Shown: one piece after another, positions 23,346 through 33,378 of the stretch
Layout: every line of letters starts with the position of its first letter
How positions within the stretch are numbered: the first letter of the stretch is position 1
NCBI GenBank assembly: GCA_016987375.1
Contig: PJRA01000005.1
Coordinates: 3,056,862-3,091,445 of the forward strand
Reading direction: 5' to 3'
Source: Brachionus koreanus
Lineage: Eukaryota > Rotifera > Eurotatoria > Ploima > Brachionidae
DNA length: 34,584 bases
The notes under the pieces: generated by a model
Seen by the model: the letters and a program-made list of their open reading frames with translations, nothing else
What the model was told of the DNA's origin: nothing
Databases searched by the model: none
Program-made: the position numbers and the translations under genes

Positions 23346-23660
23346 TCAGTAATTTAGTAATAAATAAGTGCTTGTATTGGTGTGTTTGTGTGCATTGTTG
23401 CCTAGTCATTCGAACATCTAATTATTTAAGTTTAAGTGCTTTATGAACAATTGGTTGTAGAAGCTCAATTTGTGAATTTGATGTAAATAATGTTATTTCT
23501 TTACTAAATGAATTTGTTTAGCGAATGTTTTTAAGTGATTAATTGATTTTTTTATGCTTTTTTTTCTTCATCAATTTTTTTTTGTATTTATTATAAAATC
23601 TTATTTTTTTTTAAATATTAAATTATTAAATTTTTATAAAGAATAATATATAATAATAAA
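23346..23660 (+). terminator. 3' UTR and poly(A) signals of the receptor gene
   Basis: AATAAA occurs at 23359-23364, only 14 bases after the stop codon, and again at 23655-23660. The early site would leave almost no 3' UTR, so the later one is the more likely main site. The stretch between is T-rich with TTTGTG/GTGTTTGTGTG words. Confidence 0.55.
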
Positions 23661-24008
23661 AAGTTTTCTTATATGTATTTTTGTTTTTGCTTGAATTACT
23701 TCATTTAAAATAGATGAGAAAAAAAATAAATATTCATAGTTGTGGGTGTAGAATAAAATTTGGCACAAAAGTTAACTTTAATTTGCTATAATAATCGAGA
23801 AGACCTTTCTCAATTTTTTCAAAATTTAAAATCAGATTCATTTTAACTTTAAAATAAAAAATAAATTATTTCAAAAAGTTGAATTTTCGATAAGTTGTTA
23901 GCATAAAATTTGCTAAACCATCAAAAAAGATTTGTACAATTTTGTAAAAAGTAACCAAAATTTTCTGTTTAACGTTAGCTAGATTTTATAGAAAGTGAAG
24001 TAACTTTC
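23661..24008. other. A+T-rich spacer
   Basis: No gene seen. The sequence just before 24009 may contain further decayed transposon sequence, but no frame is recognisable. Confidence 0.5.
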
Positions 24009-24606
24009 AAGAGAAAAAAAGGAAGTGGTAGACCTGCGAAAATAGCGACAAAACTAATGGTGGCTAAATTTAGAGTCTATTTCAATCAAAAATGGGGTCG
24101 TTCTCATACAAAGATTTTAAAGAACTATACAATATGAAGTATAAAAAACACAAGATATCTCAGTTAAATGCTAACCAGGATTAGCCAGCTAAGCCAAAAT
24201 GTCGCCGAATGCTTTTAAAATATAAAATATATGAATTTATAATTGATGATGAATAATTTTTCACTCTTGGCAACACCGCGCTGTCAGGGAATAATATTTT
24301 TTATTGCAGTAATGTTAGCAGGACGCCGGAGAATCTAAAGAACAAGTACAACAAAAAATTGAAGAAAATTAATGGTCTGGTTGGCTATTTCACAACGTCA
24401 ATCAACATGTTTCCCTTGTAGAGTGTATTAAAAAACGACTAGAACCAATGATTAAAGAATATTAATAGGATGGCAATTATGTATTTTGGCGTGACTAAAT
24501 ATCATCTAATTATCTGAATATGGTACAGAATTATATGTTAGAAAAAAATACAAGGTATGTTGCTAAAGAAGTGAATCCAGCAAGTGTACCAAAAGCAGAA
24601 GACTAA
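24009..24606 (+). pseudogene. decayed Tc1/mariner-type transposase
   Basis: Three frames, read in order, give pieces of a DDE transposase. They are KKGSGRPAKI and KWGRSHTKIL (linker and second helix-turn-helix, from 24009), CRRMLLK then FIIDDE (first catalytic Asp, at about 24233), and ENLKNKYNKKL. A further piece has KRLEPMIKEY, DGNYVFW-D (second catalytic Asp) and VQNYMLEKN, followed by KEVNPASVPKA (from 24421). At least two frameshifts and five or more stops interrupt it. The N-terminal helix-turn-helix and the final catalytic residue with the C-terminus are missing, so it is inactive. No terminal inverted repeats are visible at either side. The gene order and motif spacing match Tc1/mariner elements, recalled from family knowledge. 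The copy is old, judging from the number of lesions. Confidence 0.8.
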
Positions 24607-27600
24607 AATTTTTGTTAATTAAAAATTTTTTATGAAAAATTTGACTTAAGTGATTTTCAAAATAAAAATGAAATTAATTCATGTGATTATAATAATAGAA
24701 CTATTAATAGAAAGAGAAGTATTAGTAAACGTTTAAATAATTGCGAATATAGCTTCTAAATGGGAAGCTTTAATTGCAATTGCAGTCGTTTCAGTAGGAT
24801 TCGCCAACCACCTATCAAGCTTTGCTTTAAAAGACACTCTAAAGACACACTCTCACTCTAACTTATTATTTATTCTGGCAATTTGTTATACTCATTCACA
24901 ACTCTATTAGTTAAAAAGTTAAATTTTGGTGGATAATTTTTTTAACATGTTCTCGGATTGGGTTATTGCTATTCTTTCCCAAGTCAAATCTACTGATATT
25001 CTAACAACCCCTCCAGATGACCCATGTCTTCTGGGGTCTTGCTGGATTACTTTAAATATTGTTATTTTCCTTTTTAAAATTAATTAATAAAGAAGTAGGA
25101 AAGAAATGATTATTTTTTCTCTCCCTCTCTCTCTTTTATTTGATAGCACACGCTATTAAAATATCAAACATTGTGTTGGGAATTCAATTGATCATGTTTT
25201 AAAAATTGACTTATTTCATATTAAAATCAAATCACCTTAATATACAAATAGACCTTGGATTGATTGATTGACTTTTTGTATCACTTTAAGAATAGAGATT
25301 AAAATGGTTAACACAATATTTTCAAATTATCAAAAAACATATTCAATTTATTGATTATTGAAAGTTTTTAATAAGAGATACAAATACATAGCATCAAATT
25401 CATCTAATTCATTTATGCAATTGTATAAAAGTATAAAAGTTTTTTTGTTAGCGAAAAAATTTGTTACACTTGTTCTTGAGAGAACAAATCATGAATTGAA
25501 AACACGTGAGATACCAGACTATATGGTTTAAACATAAACAAAAGAAACTTAATTTACAAAACGATTCTATTTTTTAACCGAACAAGCTAACAATTAAAAA
25601 GAAAATTAAAATTTATTTAGTTAGTTTATCAGAATGATCTTACAAATTATTATATATTCAACAATAAAAACTTTTGTTTAAATTGACAGAATCTAAGTTT
25701 TTTGTTTTGCTAATTTCTTATTAATATTTTAAAAATATACATTATTTCTAATAAATAATGCAACCAAACAAGTTCTGCAAGTTTTGTTTCTACGTAGCTT
25801 AAAAATCAATTTTAGACTTTTTTACTAAATTCTTTTTTCCAGGGTTTTTTTGTTCTTTTTTTTTAAGTTTTGCCTATGATTCTGCTTAAAAACTCTTTTA
25901 TTTTTAAAAAATTTCAATATGTAATTAATTATCAAAATTAAAAGATGTTCTTCATTTTAATTTTTCATTTTATTTTCAATCTTTGGAACAATCTTTTATA
26001 TTAGTAGTTAATACTGTGACCCTGTTGGTAAAGTTTCTTTGAAGCTATGGCAGTAAATTCGACTGTTTCCTGAGCCATTTGTCAGATAATTTTTGAACAA
26101 ATGTTTATAATATGTTTAAAAGAGAACATTCTAATTCAAGGTTTAATTTTTGTTTTTGCAGAAAATTTTTGTTTGGTCGTAATAGCTCATATTCAAATAT
26201 ACATATCCTAGTAGTATTGCATCAATTCTGATAATGGCTATTTTAATGTATATTTTATTGTTAATGTAATTATTGTATAATAATGGCTTATTTGAGATGT
26301 TATTTACCAAGACCTTGGTCAAAAAATAGTAAAATTTTGAGTTTTTTTCAATTTTCTTTTTCTCCTCCGCGGTTTACCCCAAAATTCCTAACTTTTTTTT
26401 TGCAAATTCGAAAACAGACAGTCTTTGACTTGGCTTGACACTTTTGGCTTTTAAAAAACTCTGATTTGAATAAATTTAAAAAATGAAATTTTTAAAAAAA
26501 AAACATTAATAATTTTTTTTGCCTTTTCAGATGGCTAATTTGACAGGCTAGTTTAACTCACAATCACACAAGTCCAACTGCTTAAATTTTAAAAAAATAA
26601 ATTTAAATCTTGGACATTTATTTGATTTAAAACTTGTGATGTTTAAGCTACTCTCTTTTAAAAATTCGATAAAATTTTTTTTAAACATAAAAATAAAATA
26701 ATTATAATTATAATATATTAAGTTTACTTTAGCAAAATTATTCAATCTAGAACTGATTTAGAAGATAATTTTAATATTATTTAGTTTAAAGTTTTTGAAG
26801 AAAACTTTAAATTTGTGTTCCTGGAAATCAAACCGACATTTGATTTAGACACACATACTGGATCAGAAAATTTGGATAAGATTTTTTGTTATACATATGA
26901 TAACATAACTAGCTGCACCCGTTGTTTTAATTGATTAAAAAATGGGAAAACAATTGATATGTATTTTTTTAAATTAATATTGAAATAATTGGCATTAGTC
27001 TTAGATGTGATAAAATGTGAAAATAAAAATAAATAGTTATATTAGGATAAATTTTGTTTTTCTTCAAAAAAAGAATAAAATATTTTTGATATATTTAACT
27101 CTTTTGTTAAGCTTAACTGAAAAGCATTTTTTTCCATTGTTTATTTAAAACGCTTATAAATTTTTCTAAAATTTAGGCAATCAAATATTTTTTTTTCTAT
27201 TTTAAATTATGTTTAAGTAAAAACTAACTATCTTTGGTCTATTGATTTTTCAATTTTTGTTTTAGAATAAAAAAAATTGATTATGAGAACCAGATTCGAT
27301 TTTTAATCAAAAGAAATCAAAAACATTAGATTCATATTGTTTGTTTAATTTATTTTTAAGTGTATTCAAAAAATAAATAATTAGATTTGTTTGGTTTTCA
27401 AATTTTAAATTATTCGGAAGCCAATTTAATCAATTTAAACCACCTACTCTTTTTTTTGAAAGAGAATTCTAAAATAATAATGATCAAATTTTAAGCTAAA
27501 TCATTAGAAATACAAAGCTGATTAAATAATTTCTTAATTAAATTTAAAAAATAAATTCAATAAATAATCAAGTAAATTTTGAGTTGGCATTAATTGATAA

Positions 27601-28120
27601 TTTTATGTATTTAAAATTTTTAACTGAATCTTAAAAGAAATTTAAATTCAATATTTTAAAATGTTCATTTACCGGCTTATTTGTTTAAATTAATATAAAG
27701 GATGCTATTTATTCTAGTTAATGGAAATTCGATAGCTATTCTATCCTATTTAATTAAATTCTTTATTTTTACTGAAACTAAAAAATATAGTTTTTTTTTT
27801 TTTGTAAAATATTGTTAAGGTAAATTAATTACTAAATAAAAAAAAATTTTGAAATGCTTGCACAGCAATTTTTTTTCAATACTCTTACGTCCAGATATCA
27901 GAGAAAATTATCTAATTTACAAAAAAATCCATTTAAAAATTCTAAATTATTCAAATAAAGATTTAAAAAAAATATATATGTATCCGTTCTAAGTGAATAA
28001 GTTTAGCATGAAAATTGGGTAATAATATTGTTTTTTTTTCGGAGAAGAAAACAATAGATTTCCGCAAAGAAAATCTATTCAAACTGAAAAAATTTCTCAA
28101 CCATATCAAATTTAAAAGCT
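24607..28120. other. A+T-rich intergenic stretch
   Basis: No gene supported. It contains a hairpin AGCTTC...GAAGCT at 24751-24769, a hairpin-forming CCAGA...TCTGG stretch near 25010-25035 and a pyrimidine microsatellite at about 25115-25137. A less A+T-rich block at 24740-25060 may be a transposon remnant, but no frame can be assigned. Other open frames are short. Confidence 0.5.
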
Positions 28121-28128
28121 TATAAATA
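28121..28128 (+). promoter_or_regulatory. TATA box of the minisatellite gene
   Basis: TATAAATA lies 67 bases before the start codon at 28195, which would place transcription start near 28150. The same octamer occurs before the receptor gene at 19506. An acceptor-like TTTAG at 28187-28191 just before the ATG leaves a spliced leader or upstream exon possible. Confidence 0.55.
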
Positions 28129-28194
28129 TCAAGGAAATGCTCCTTTCAAAAACAAATTAGAAAAATAATTTATTTAGTTTATTAAATTTAGAAA

Positions 28195-29457
28195 ATGTCA
28201 ACAGCTCCTCAAACCAATTCGGCAGCAGCCCCAAGAGCCAGTGCTGCTCCAGCTCCATCAGCTGTTCCAGCTTTAAGCGCACCAAGAGCCAGTGCTGCTC
28301 CAGCTCCATCAGCTGTCCCAGCCTTAAGCGCCCCAAGAGCCAGTGCTGCTCCAGCTCCATCAGCTGTCCCAGCCTTAAGCGCCCCAAGAGCCAGTGCTGC
28401 TCCAGCTCCATCAGCTGTCCCAGCCTTAAGCGCCCCAAGAGCCAGTGCTGCTCCAGCTCCATCAGCTGTCCCAGCCTTAAGCGCCCCAAGAGCCAGTGCT
28501 GCTCCAGCTCCATCAGCTGTCCCAGCCTTAAGCGCCCCAAGAGCCAGTGCTGCTCCAGCTCCATCAGCTGTCCCAGCCTTAAGCGCCCCAAGAGCCAGTG
28601 CTGCTCCAGCTCCATCAGCTGTCCCAGCCTTAAGCGCCCCAAGAGCCAGTGCTGCTCCAGCTCCATCAGCTGTCCCAGCCTTAAGCGCCCCAAGAGCCAG
28701 TGCTGCTCCAGCTCCATCAGCTGTCCCAGCCTTAAGCGCCCCAAGAGCCAGTGCTGCTCCAGCTCCATCAGCTGTCCCAGCTTTAAGTGCACCAAGAGCC
28801 AGTGCTGCTCCAGCTCCATCAGCTGTTCCAGTTTTAAGTGCACCAAGAGCCAGTGCTGCTCCAGCTCCATCAGCTGTCCCAGCCTTAAGTGCACCAAGAG
28901 CCAGTGCTGCATTTCCAACTACTTTTAGTGGACCAAGAGCTTCATTTGCTCGTGTTTCTACTGGTGTTCCTTTGCCAGCTTCCGTTTCAGCTGTGGCAGC
29001 AGCTTTTACTTCACCTAAATTGTCAGGAGCTAGATCTTCTCAACAAACGGTTTCACAATGGGCCCGACAACAAAATGTTCCAACTTCTTCAACCTTGGAA
29101 CGTGAATTAAATATTTCAAGTGAATTCAATGCAGAAAAATGGTCTCGTGAAATTGAAGAATTTCTAGAAAAAAAAAGAGCCGAATTACCAAGCCCACAAT
29201 TGCCTACTCAATCTTTTTCTTCGGCTAAAGCCAAAATAGCTTCTTTCCTTCCATCTCCTGCTCCCAAATTTTCATCATGCCAATCATTTTCTAATTCTCC
29301 ATTATTTACACTTGATTTAAATTTAGCTTCAAATTTTAATACAACTGCCCCAGTATTCCCACCATATTTAAACAATACAACCTTTGGCTTTTTCTTGCCT
29401 TCTGCAAGCCCATGTCCTTCACCATGTGGTGGTTCTGGTTCATTTCTATTATTATAA
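28195..29457 (+). CDS. Pro/Ala/Ser-rich repeat protein, unknown function
   Basis: This is an intronless gene of 420 codons between a TATA box and an AATAAA. Residues 1-11 are a short leader without a signal peptide. Residues 12 to about 240 are 13 full copies plus a partial copy of a 17-residue repeat, APRASAAPAPSAVPALS, encoded by an exact 51-bp tandem array. The unique C-terminal part (about 240-420) is Ser/Pro-rich. It has one predicted helix near 313-331 (WSREIEEFLEKKRAEL), WARQQNVP near residue 288, a Phe/Pro/Asn-rich region, and the end SPCGGSGSFLLL. No membrane segment is convincing. The repeat resembles flexible linker or structural low-complexity sequence, and I recognise no family. 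The array is strikingly G+C-rich against its background, and the unique part uses A/T-ending codons like the other genes, which supports real coding. The product could be cytosolic or nuclear; its role is unknown. Confidence 0.75.
   Translation: MSTAPQTNSAAAPRASAAPAPSAVPALSAPRASAAPAPSAVPALSAPRASAAPAPSAVPALSAPRASAAPAPSAVPALSAPRASAAPAPSAVPALSAPRASAAPAPSAVPALSAPRASAAPAPSAVPALSAPRASAAPAPSAVPALSAPRASAAPAPSAVPALSAPRASAAPAPSAVPALSAPRASAAPAPSAVPALSAPRASAAPAPSAVPVLSAPRASAAPAPSAVPALSAPRASAAFPTTFSGPRASFARVSTGVPLPASVSAVAAAFTSPKLSGARSSQQTVSQWARQQNVPTSSTLERELNISSEFNAEKWSREIEEFLEKKRAELPSPQLPTQSFSSAKAKIASFLPSPAPKFSSCQSFSNSPLFTLDLNLASNFNTTAPVFPPYLNNTTFGFFLPSASPCPSPCGGSGSFLLL
28228..28914 (+). repeat. 51-bp coding minisatellite, 13 units plus partial
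   Basis: CCAAGAGCC recurs every 51 bases from 28231 to 28894. Units 3-10 are essentially identical, including silent positions. Units at both ends carry silent or near-silent changes (TTCCAGCTTTAAGCGCACC at the left, CTTTAAGTGCACC at the right, and one Ala-to-Val change). Identical centre and diverged edges are the usual trace of recent unequal exchange or replication slippage. The unit length is a multiple of three, so copy number can change without a frameshift. Confidence 0.95.
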
Positions 29458-29491
29458 TTTAAAATCCAACACATTGAAAATTATTTTTTTC

Positions 29492-29497
29492 AATAAA
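29492..29497 (+). terminator. poly(A) signal of the minisatellite gene
   Basis: AATAAA lies 35 bases after the stop codon, followed by a T-rich A+T stretch. The 3' UTR would be short, as in compact invertebrate genomes. Confidence 0.6.
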
Positions 29498-29939
29498 TTA
29501 TATTAGATAATTTAATTAATTAATTTTATTCAATTAATAAATTTTTTCAAAATATTTCTTAATTTTTTAATTTTATTTTAGCCCATTTTTAAATTAAAAA
29601 AAAATGGAAAAAAAAGAAGAAGTATTTTTTAGCTTTTTACTCCTAGGCTTTAAATTGTTTTTAAATTCAAACAAAAGAGCATTTTCTTTGTTTAAAATTT
29701 TTATTTTTTTCTCTCAGGCTGAAGCATGATTAAGTGTTTTTTTGTTTAATAATTTTTTCTTCTAATATTTTTAGAAAAAAAAAACAGTTTGTTCCTTCTT
29801 TATTTTTTAGTTAATTTAAAAAAAGAAAAATTTTTTTTTGTTTAAATAAACTAAATAAACTAACTATGGCACTTTTATCTTTCTTTGGTACCTTTTATAC
29901 TCAATTTTGTAATTTTTTTATTTTTTTATACTAAACACA
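29498..29939. other. A+T-rich spacer
   Basis: It is dominated by A and T runs. No gene or repeat family is recognised. Confidence 0.6.
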
Positions 29940-30018
29940 GTGCCCCTTATTTGACGGGTCACTGAGCAAATGGTCGGCGACCGGCCTTAGCTTAGAATTA
30001 ATCAATAAATAAATTTAT
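29940..30018 (+). mobile_element. SINE-like element with AATAAATAAA tail, different family
   Basis: A G+C-rich block (GTGCCCCTTATTTGACGGG, then GGTCGGCGACCGGCC) ends in TTAGAATTAATCAATAAATAAA-type tail sequence. GGTC-GGC-GACC forms a tight hairpin. Tail and overall size match the hairpin repeats listed as copies A-H, but the body is different and the element lies on the opposite strand. It may be a third subfamily or a separate SINE using the same LINE machinery. There is only one copy in the window, so the borders are uncertain. Confidence 0.45.
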
Positions 30019-30410
30019 TTAAGAGAATTTTAAAATTTCCTTAATTTTGATTTAATAAAATGCCAAGGTTAATAAATATTTTACATTATTTAAAGAGGCT
30101 AGAGTCTTTGTCAAATGAGAAATTTAAATAAATTTAGATGCTTAAATTTTTTTTTGTTTAATTTGAAAAAATTTTCTTTTTCTTTTATTTTAATTTAATA
30201 ACAAAAATTTTCTAAATTTCAGGCGCTCTCATTCAAATCTAAAATTGTTAAATTTTTTTGAAAATTTTAGAAAAGAAAACCTGCTTAAATTTGTTAAAAA
30301 ATCGAATATTTTTTTGAAGAAATTTTAATTTTCTTCTAAGCATTTTGGTTGTTAGGCATAAAAATTATAGACTTTCTTATTGGAGATTCTTCCAAGGATA
30401 TTTTAATACT
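30019..30410. other. A+T-rich spacer
   Basis: No gene seen. The part from about 30340 may be further decayed LINE sequence continuous with the next feature. Confidence 0.5.
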
Positions 30411-30695
30411 TCAATTTCCCGCATACAATGGGAATTTTTCACCTGAATCTTTTAGGCAAGTCATTGATAATAATCAGAAAAAGAAGTGGACCATGCACAG
30501 ATCTTTGACGGATCTCGGATGATACATCTTGCTACTAAATTTATGAGCGACCAAGACCATAAGTTGTTTTCTAGCAAGCAAAAAAGATTTAATCCATCTG
30601 AGTAATCTCCCTGTACTACCATAGTTTTATAACTTCAAAAGTAGCTTGAGATGATTCACCGTGTCGAATACTTTAGAAAAATCTGTAGATACTTT
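30411..30695 (-). pseudogene. non-LTR retrotransposon reverse transcriptase fragment
   Basis: The minus strand encodes, over about 95 codons, STDFSKVFDTVNHLKLLLKL (RT motif A region with the catalytic Asp), then NYGSTGRLLRWIKSFLLARK, the block that follows it in CR1/Jockey-type LINEs. In a second frame, LIIINDLPKR is the LxFINDLP block before the catalytic pair. The YADD site has decayed to LYAGN, and there are at least two stops and one frameshift, so it is dead. Flanking endonuclease and the rest of the RT are not recognisable. It is on the same strand as SINE-like copies A-H; such elements normally depend on a LINE. Any link between the two is inference. Confidence 0.8.
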
Positions 30696-32865
30696 TAATT
30701 AATTTTTTTTATTTCACTAGAGGCAATGAATTTTTATTCATGTTAAATTTATTTTCATCTGATGTTTTTTCAAATGATTTTTATGAATCAGTTTGAAAAA
30801 AATAAGTAAAAAATATTTTAGCATCTAAACAACAGTAAATACAAGTTTTAATTGTTTGACGCTGTCAATGTTGTAACAAAAAACCAAAACAAAAATTTTA
30901 AATTAAAATAACTTTTTTCCCAAGGATCTAAGTATCAATCAGCTGATACAAGGTTTGTAGATTCTGAAAAAAAATTCATTTTAATTTAAAATTTTCATTT
31001 TATTCTTGTTCCAAAATGATTAACACCTAACCCGACTGATTAACACTTCATTTATTTAATTTAATAAAATTTTTAAATAATTAAAATTATAATTTATAAT
31101 AATAATTATTTAAAAATTTTATTAATTATCAAAGTCTGAAAACTGTTCATATTTTCCCTAAAATTATATTTTTCTACTCTAAAGGTATATTTTTTTATTT
31201 AATATCTGCGAAAATTAGCATTTCTTTCACAATTACCAATTTACGTTAACAATAATTTTTTAGGTATAAATTTTAATTTTTTTAACTTTTTGGCTGATTT
31301 TTTTTCAACACAGCTAAATCACTTACGGTAATAAATAACGAAATAGCTTCAAAGACTAATTTATCATATAATTAAATTTCATGAACAAAATAATTAAATA
31401 GAACAAATAAAAAGCTTGCTGATCAGAAGTTTTTATTAAATTTTAAAAAAATTGATGAGAAAATTCAATAAAAAAATAAAAAAAAATTATCCAACTTTTC
31501 AAACAATTAAAAATAAAATTTAAACATGAATATTTTCTTAAAGAAATAAACTTTTAAATTATGATTCAAATAAATTAAAAAAAAAACTTGTAATACTGGA
31601 AAAAATTTAATTGTTTCTAAAGAAATTTTAAAAATAATCAAACTTTTATTTTGTTGAATGAAAGACTAGATTTCGATGAAGGATATGAGATATAGTTCTC
31701 AAAATATTTTATAAACTAAATCAGTTAACAAATAGCCCTCTATTTTTATTGCCTTTAAAAAAAGATTTTTTTAACTTTCAATAATTAATTAATTAATTTA
31801 AAAGACATTTTAACTTGGAATTGTTTCTATAATTTAATAAATATTTCCTTCTTGGAAATATTTTTAATGAGAATAATTGAAAAGCATACAAGTTAGGTAT
31901 TAATATAAACGATAATACAGTTTATTTAAAAAAAAACTGCAAGTTTCAATCTCATTTAAAAAAATAGCGAAAAATAAAATATCAATAGGATTTAAATTGA
32001 TTATTGATTTGATATACTAAAAAGATGTATTTTTCAATTTCAAAAAACCGATTTAACAGAAGAAAGCTATTAAACTGCCTAACTTTTTTATTTTTAAATG
32101 GTTTTAAAGTCTTGTTAGTTTAATCAAACATATAAATATATGGAAATAAAAAAAAGAAATATTAAGTTATTTCTAAAAAATCAATATAAAGTTTGTCATA
32201 TTAAATCATATTGTTAATACATGAGATTTTCACCGAATCTTAGTGATGCTTGAAATCTAAAAAAAAACTTTCATAATCCTTTAAAATTAATAAAGAAAAA
32301 ATAATCAAATTCTCAGTTTTGAAGCCGCTCTGTCTAATATATTATGCCAGTGAAAAAAATTCACAGTCCAATACTCTTGGTTCAAAAGACATAAGAAATT
32401 TTTACACATAAATCATTTAATGAATGAAACTTAATCAAATAATAAATGGCTATAAATTAAATTTGCATCTAAATAAATAATTCAATAATCTGAAAATAAA
32501 AATTAATAAATGACAAAAATTATCTTTATTAAATTTTATTTTATTATTAAATTATTTAATAAATGACAAAAAAATTAGTTTACACAAAAATTCGAAAATA
32601 AAAGTGTTGAAAACTAGTTGGATTAAAATAAAATGATTTACTAGTAAATTTGTTTCCAGTAAATTAATTTCACAAATTTCAATTTTTTTGTTATTTTCTT
32701 TTCAAAAAATTTTAAAAGTTAAACCAAATCAAGTTTAAACAAATTAATCCAAATAATTTAATTGAAAAGATTTCCATTTTTATATCATCATATAAAAAGT
32801 TAATTTAAAATGTAATTCTTATTTCTTTATTTACAATTGCAATAAACCCATCATAATAATATAAT
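30696..32865. other. A+T-rich intergenic stretch
   Basis: This is one of the most A+T-rich parts of the window, with long A and T runs and no open frame of interest. AATAAATGACAAAAA occurs twice near 32505-32575. Confidence 0.6.
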
Positions 32866-32942
32866 TTTATTTATTAAAAATATAGTTTGGGTTATAAACC
32901 CTGCCAGTTTGAAATGGAACTTAGTCCTTCCTTTCAGCTAAA
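32866..32942 (-). mobile_element. SINE-like hairpin repeat, copy H (subfamily 1)
   Basis: It opens TTTATTTATTAAAAATATAG exactly as copy D does, 25 kb away. A GGGTTATAAACCC hairpin follows, then the core GAAATGGAACTTAGTCCTTCC and TTTCAGCTAAATG. The inner stem GGA/TCC is kept and the outer stem has one mismatch. Confidence 0.75.
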
Positions 32943-33378
32943 TGTACTAACATATTAAAAGCATTGATTAAACGAATTGTTGTTTTGCAGACTTGAAATT
33001 TAAACTTTAAACATTTTTATTTTAATGTTAAGCCATTTTAAGATCAGTTAAAAAAAATTAAATTTAAAAAAAATTAAATTTAAAAAAAAGAACTAAATAT
33101 TTTGTAACGATGGTAAACATTAAATTTAATTGTTTTAAAAATAATCAGCTATTACGAATATTTTGCCTAAATATCAAATAGTTTCTTGATGTTAAAATTT
33201 TACGATTTTTTTTCATTTTCTAAATAATTTTTTAAATAAGCATACTTCTTTTTTTTTGAGTCCTTGAGCTAAAATTTGAGAATTTTTTTCATTAAAAAAG
33301 CTGCCAAATTTCAAAATTAAAGTGATATCACCATTTAAATATGAGTGAAAATTTGTTTTCAAAAAATCACTTTTAAAA
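32943..33378. other. upstream region of the mucin-like gene
   Basis: It contains a short tandem repeat of AAAAAAATTAAATTT at about 33050-33088 and a perfect 10-bp palindrome GTGATATCAC at 33322-33331, 47 bases before the start codon, that could be a regulatory site. No clear TATA box; TTTAAATATG near 33335 is the closest. Confidence 0.4.

Noticed and set aside
28157..28918. Long minus-strand open frame (253 codons) across the minisatellite, a Leu/Gln/His-rich 17-residue repeat
   Set aside because: It is open only because the 51-bp unit has no stop on either strand. It lacks a unique conserved part, and the plus frame has the TATA box, poly(A) signal and a 180-residue unique C-terminus.
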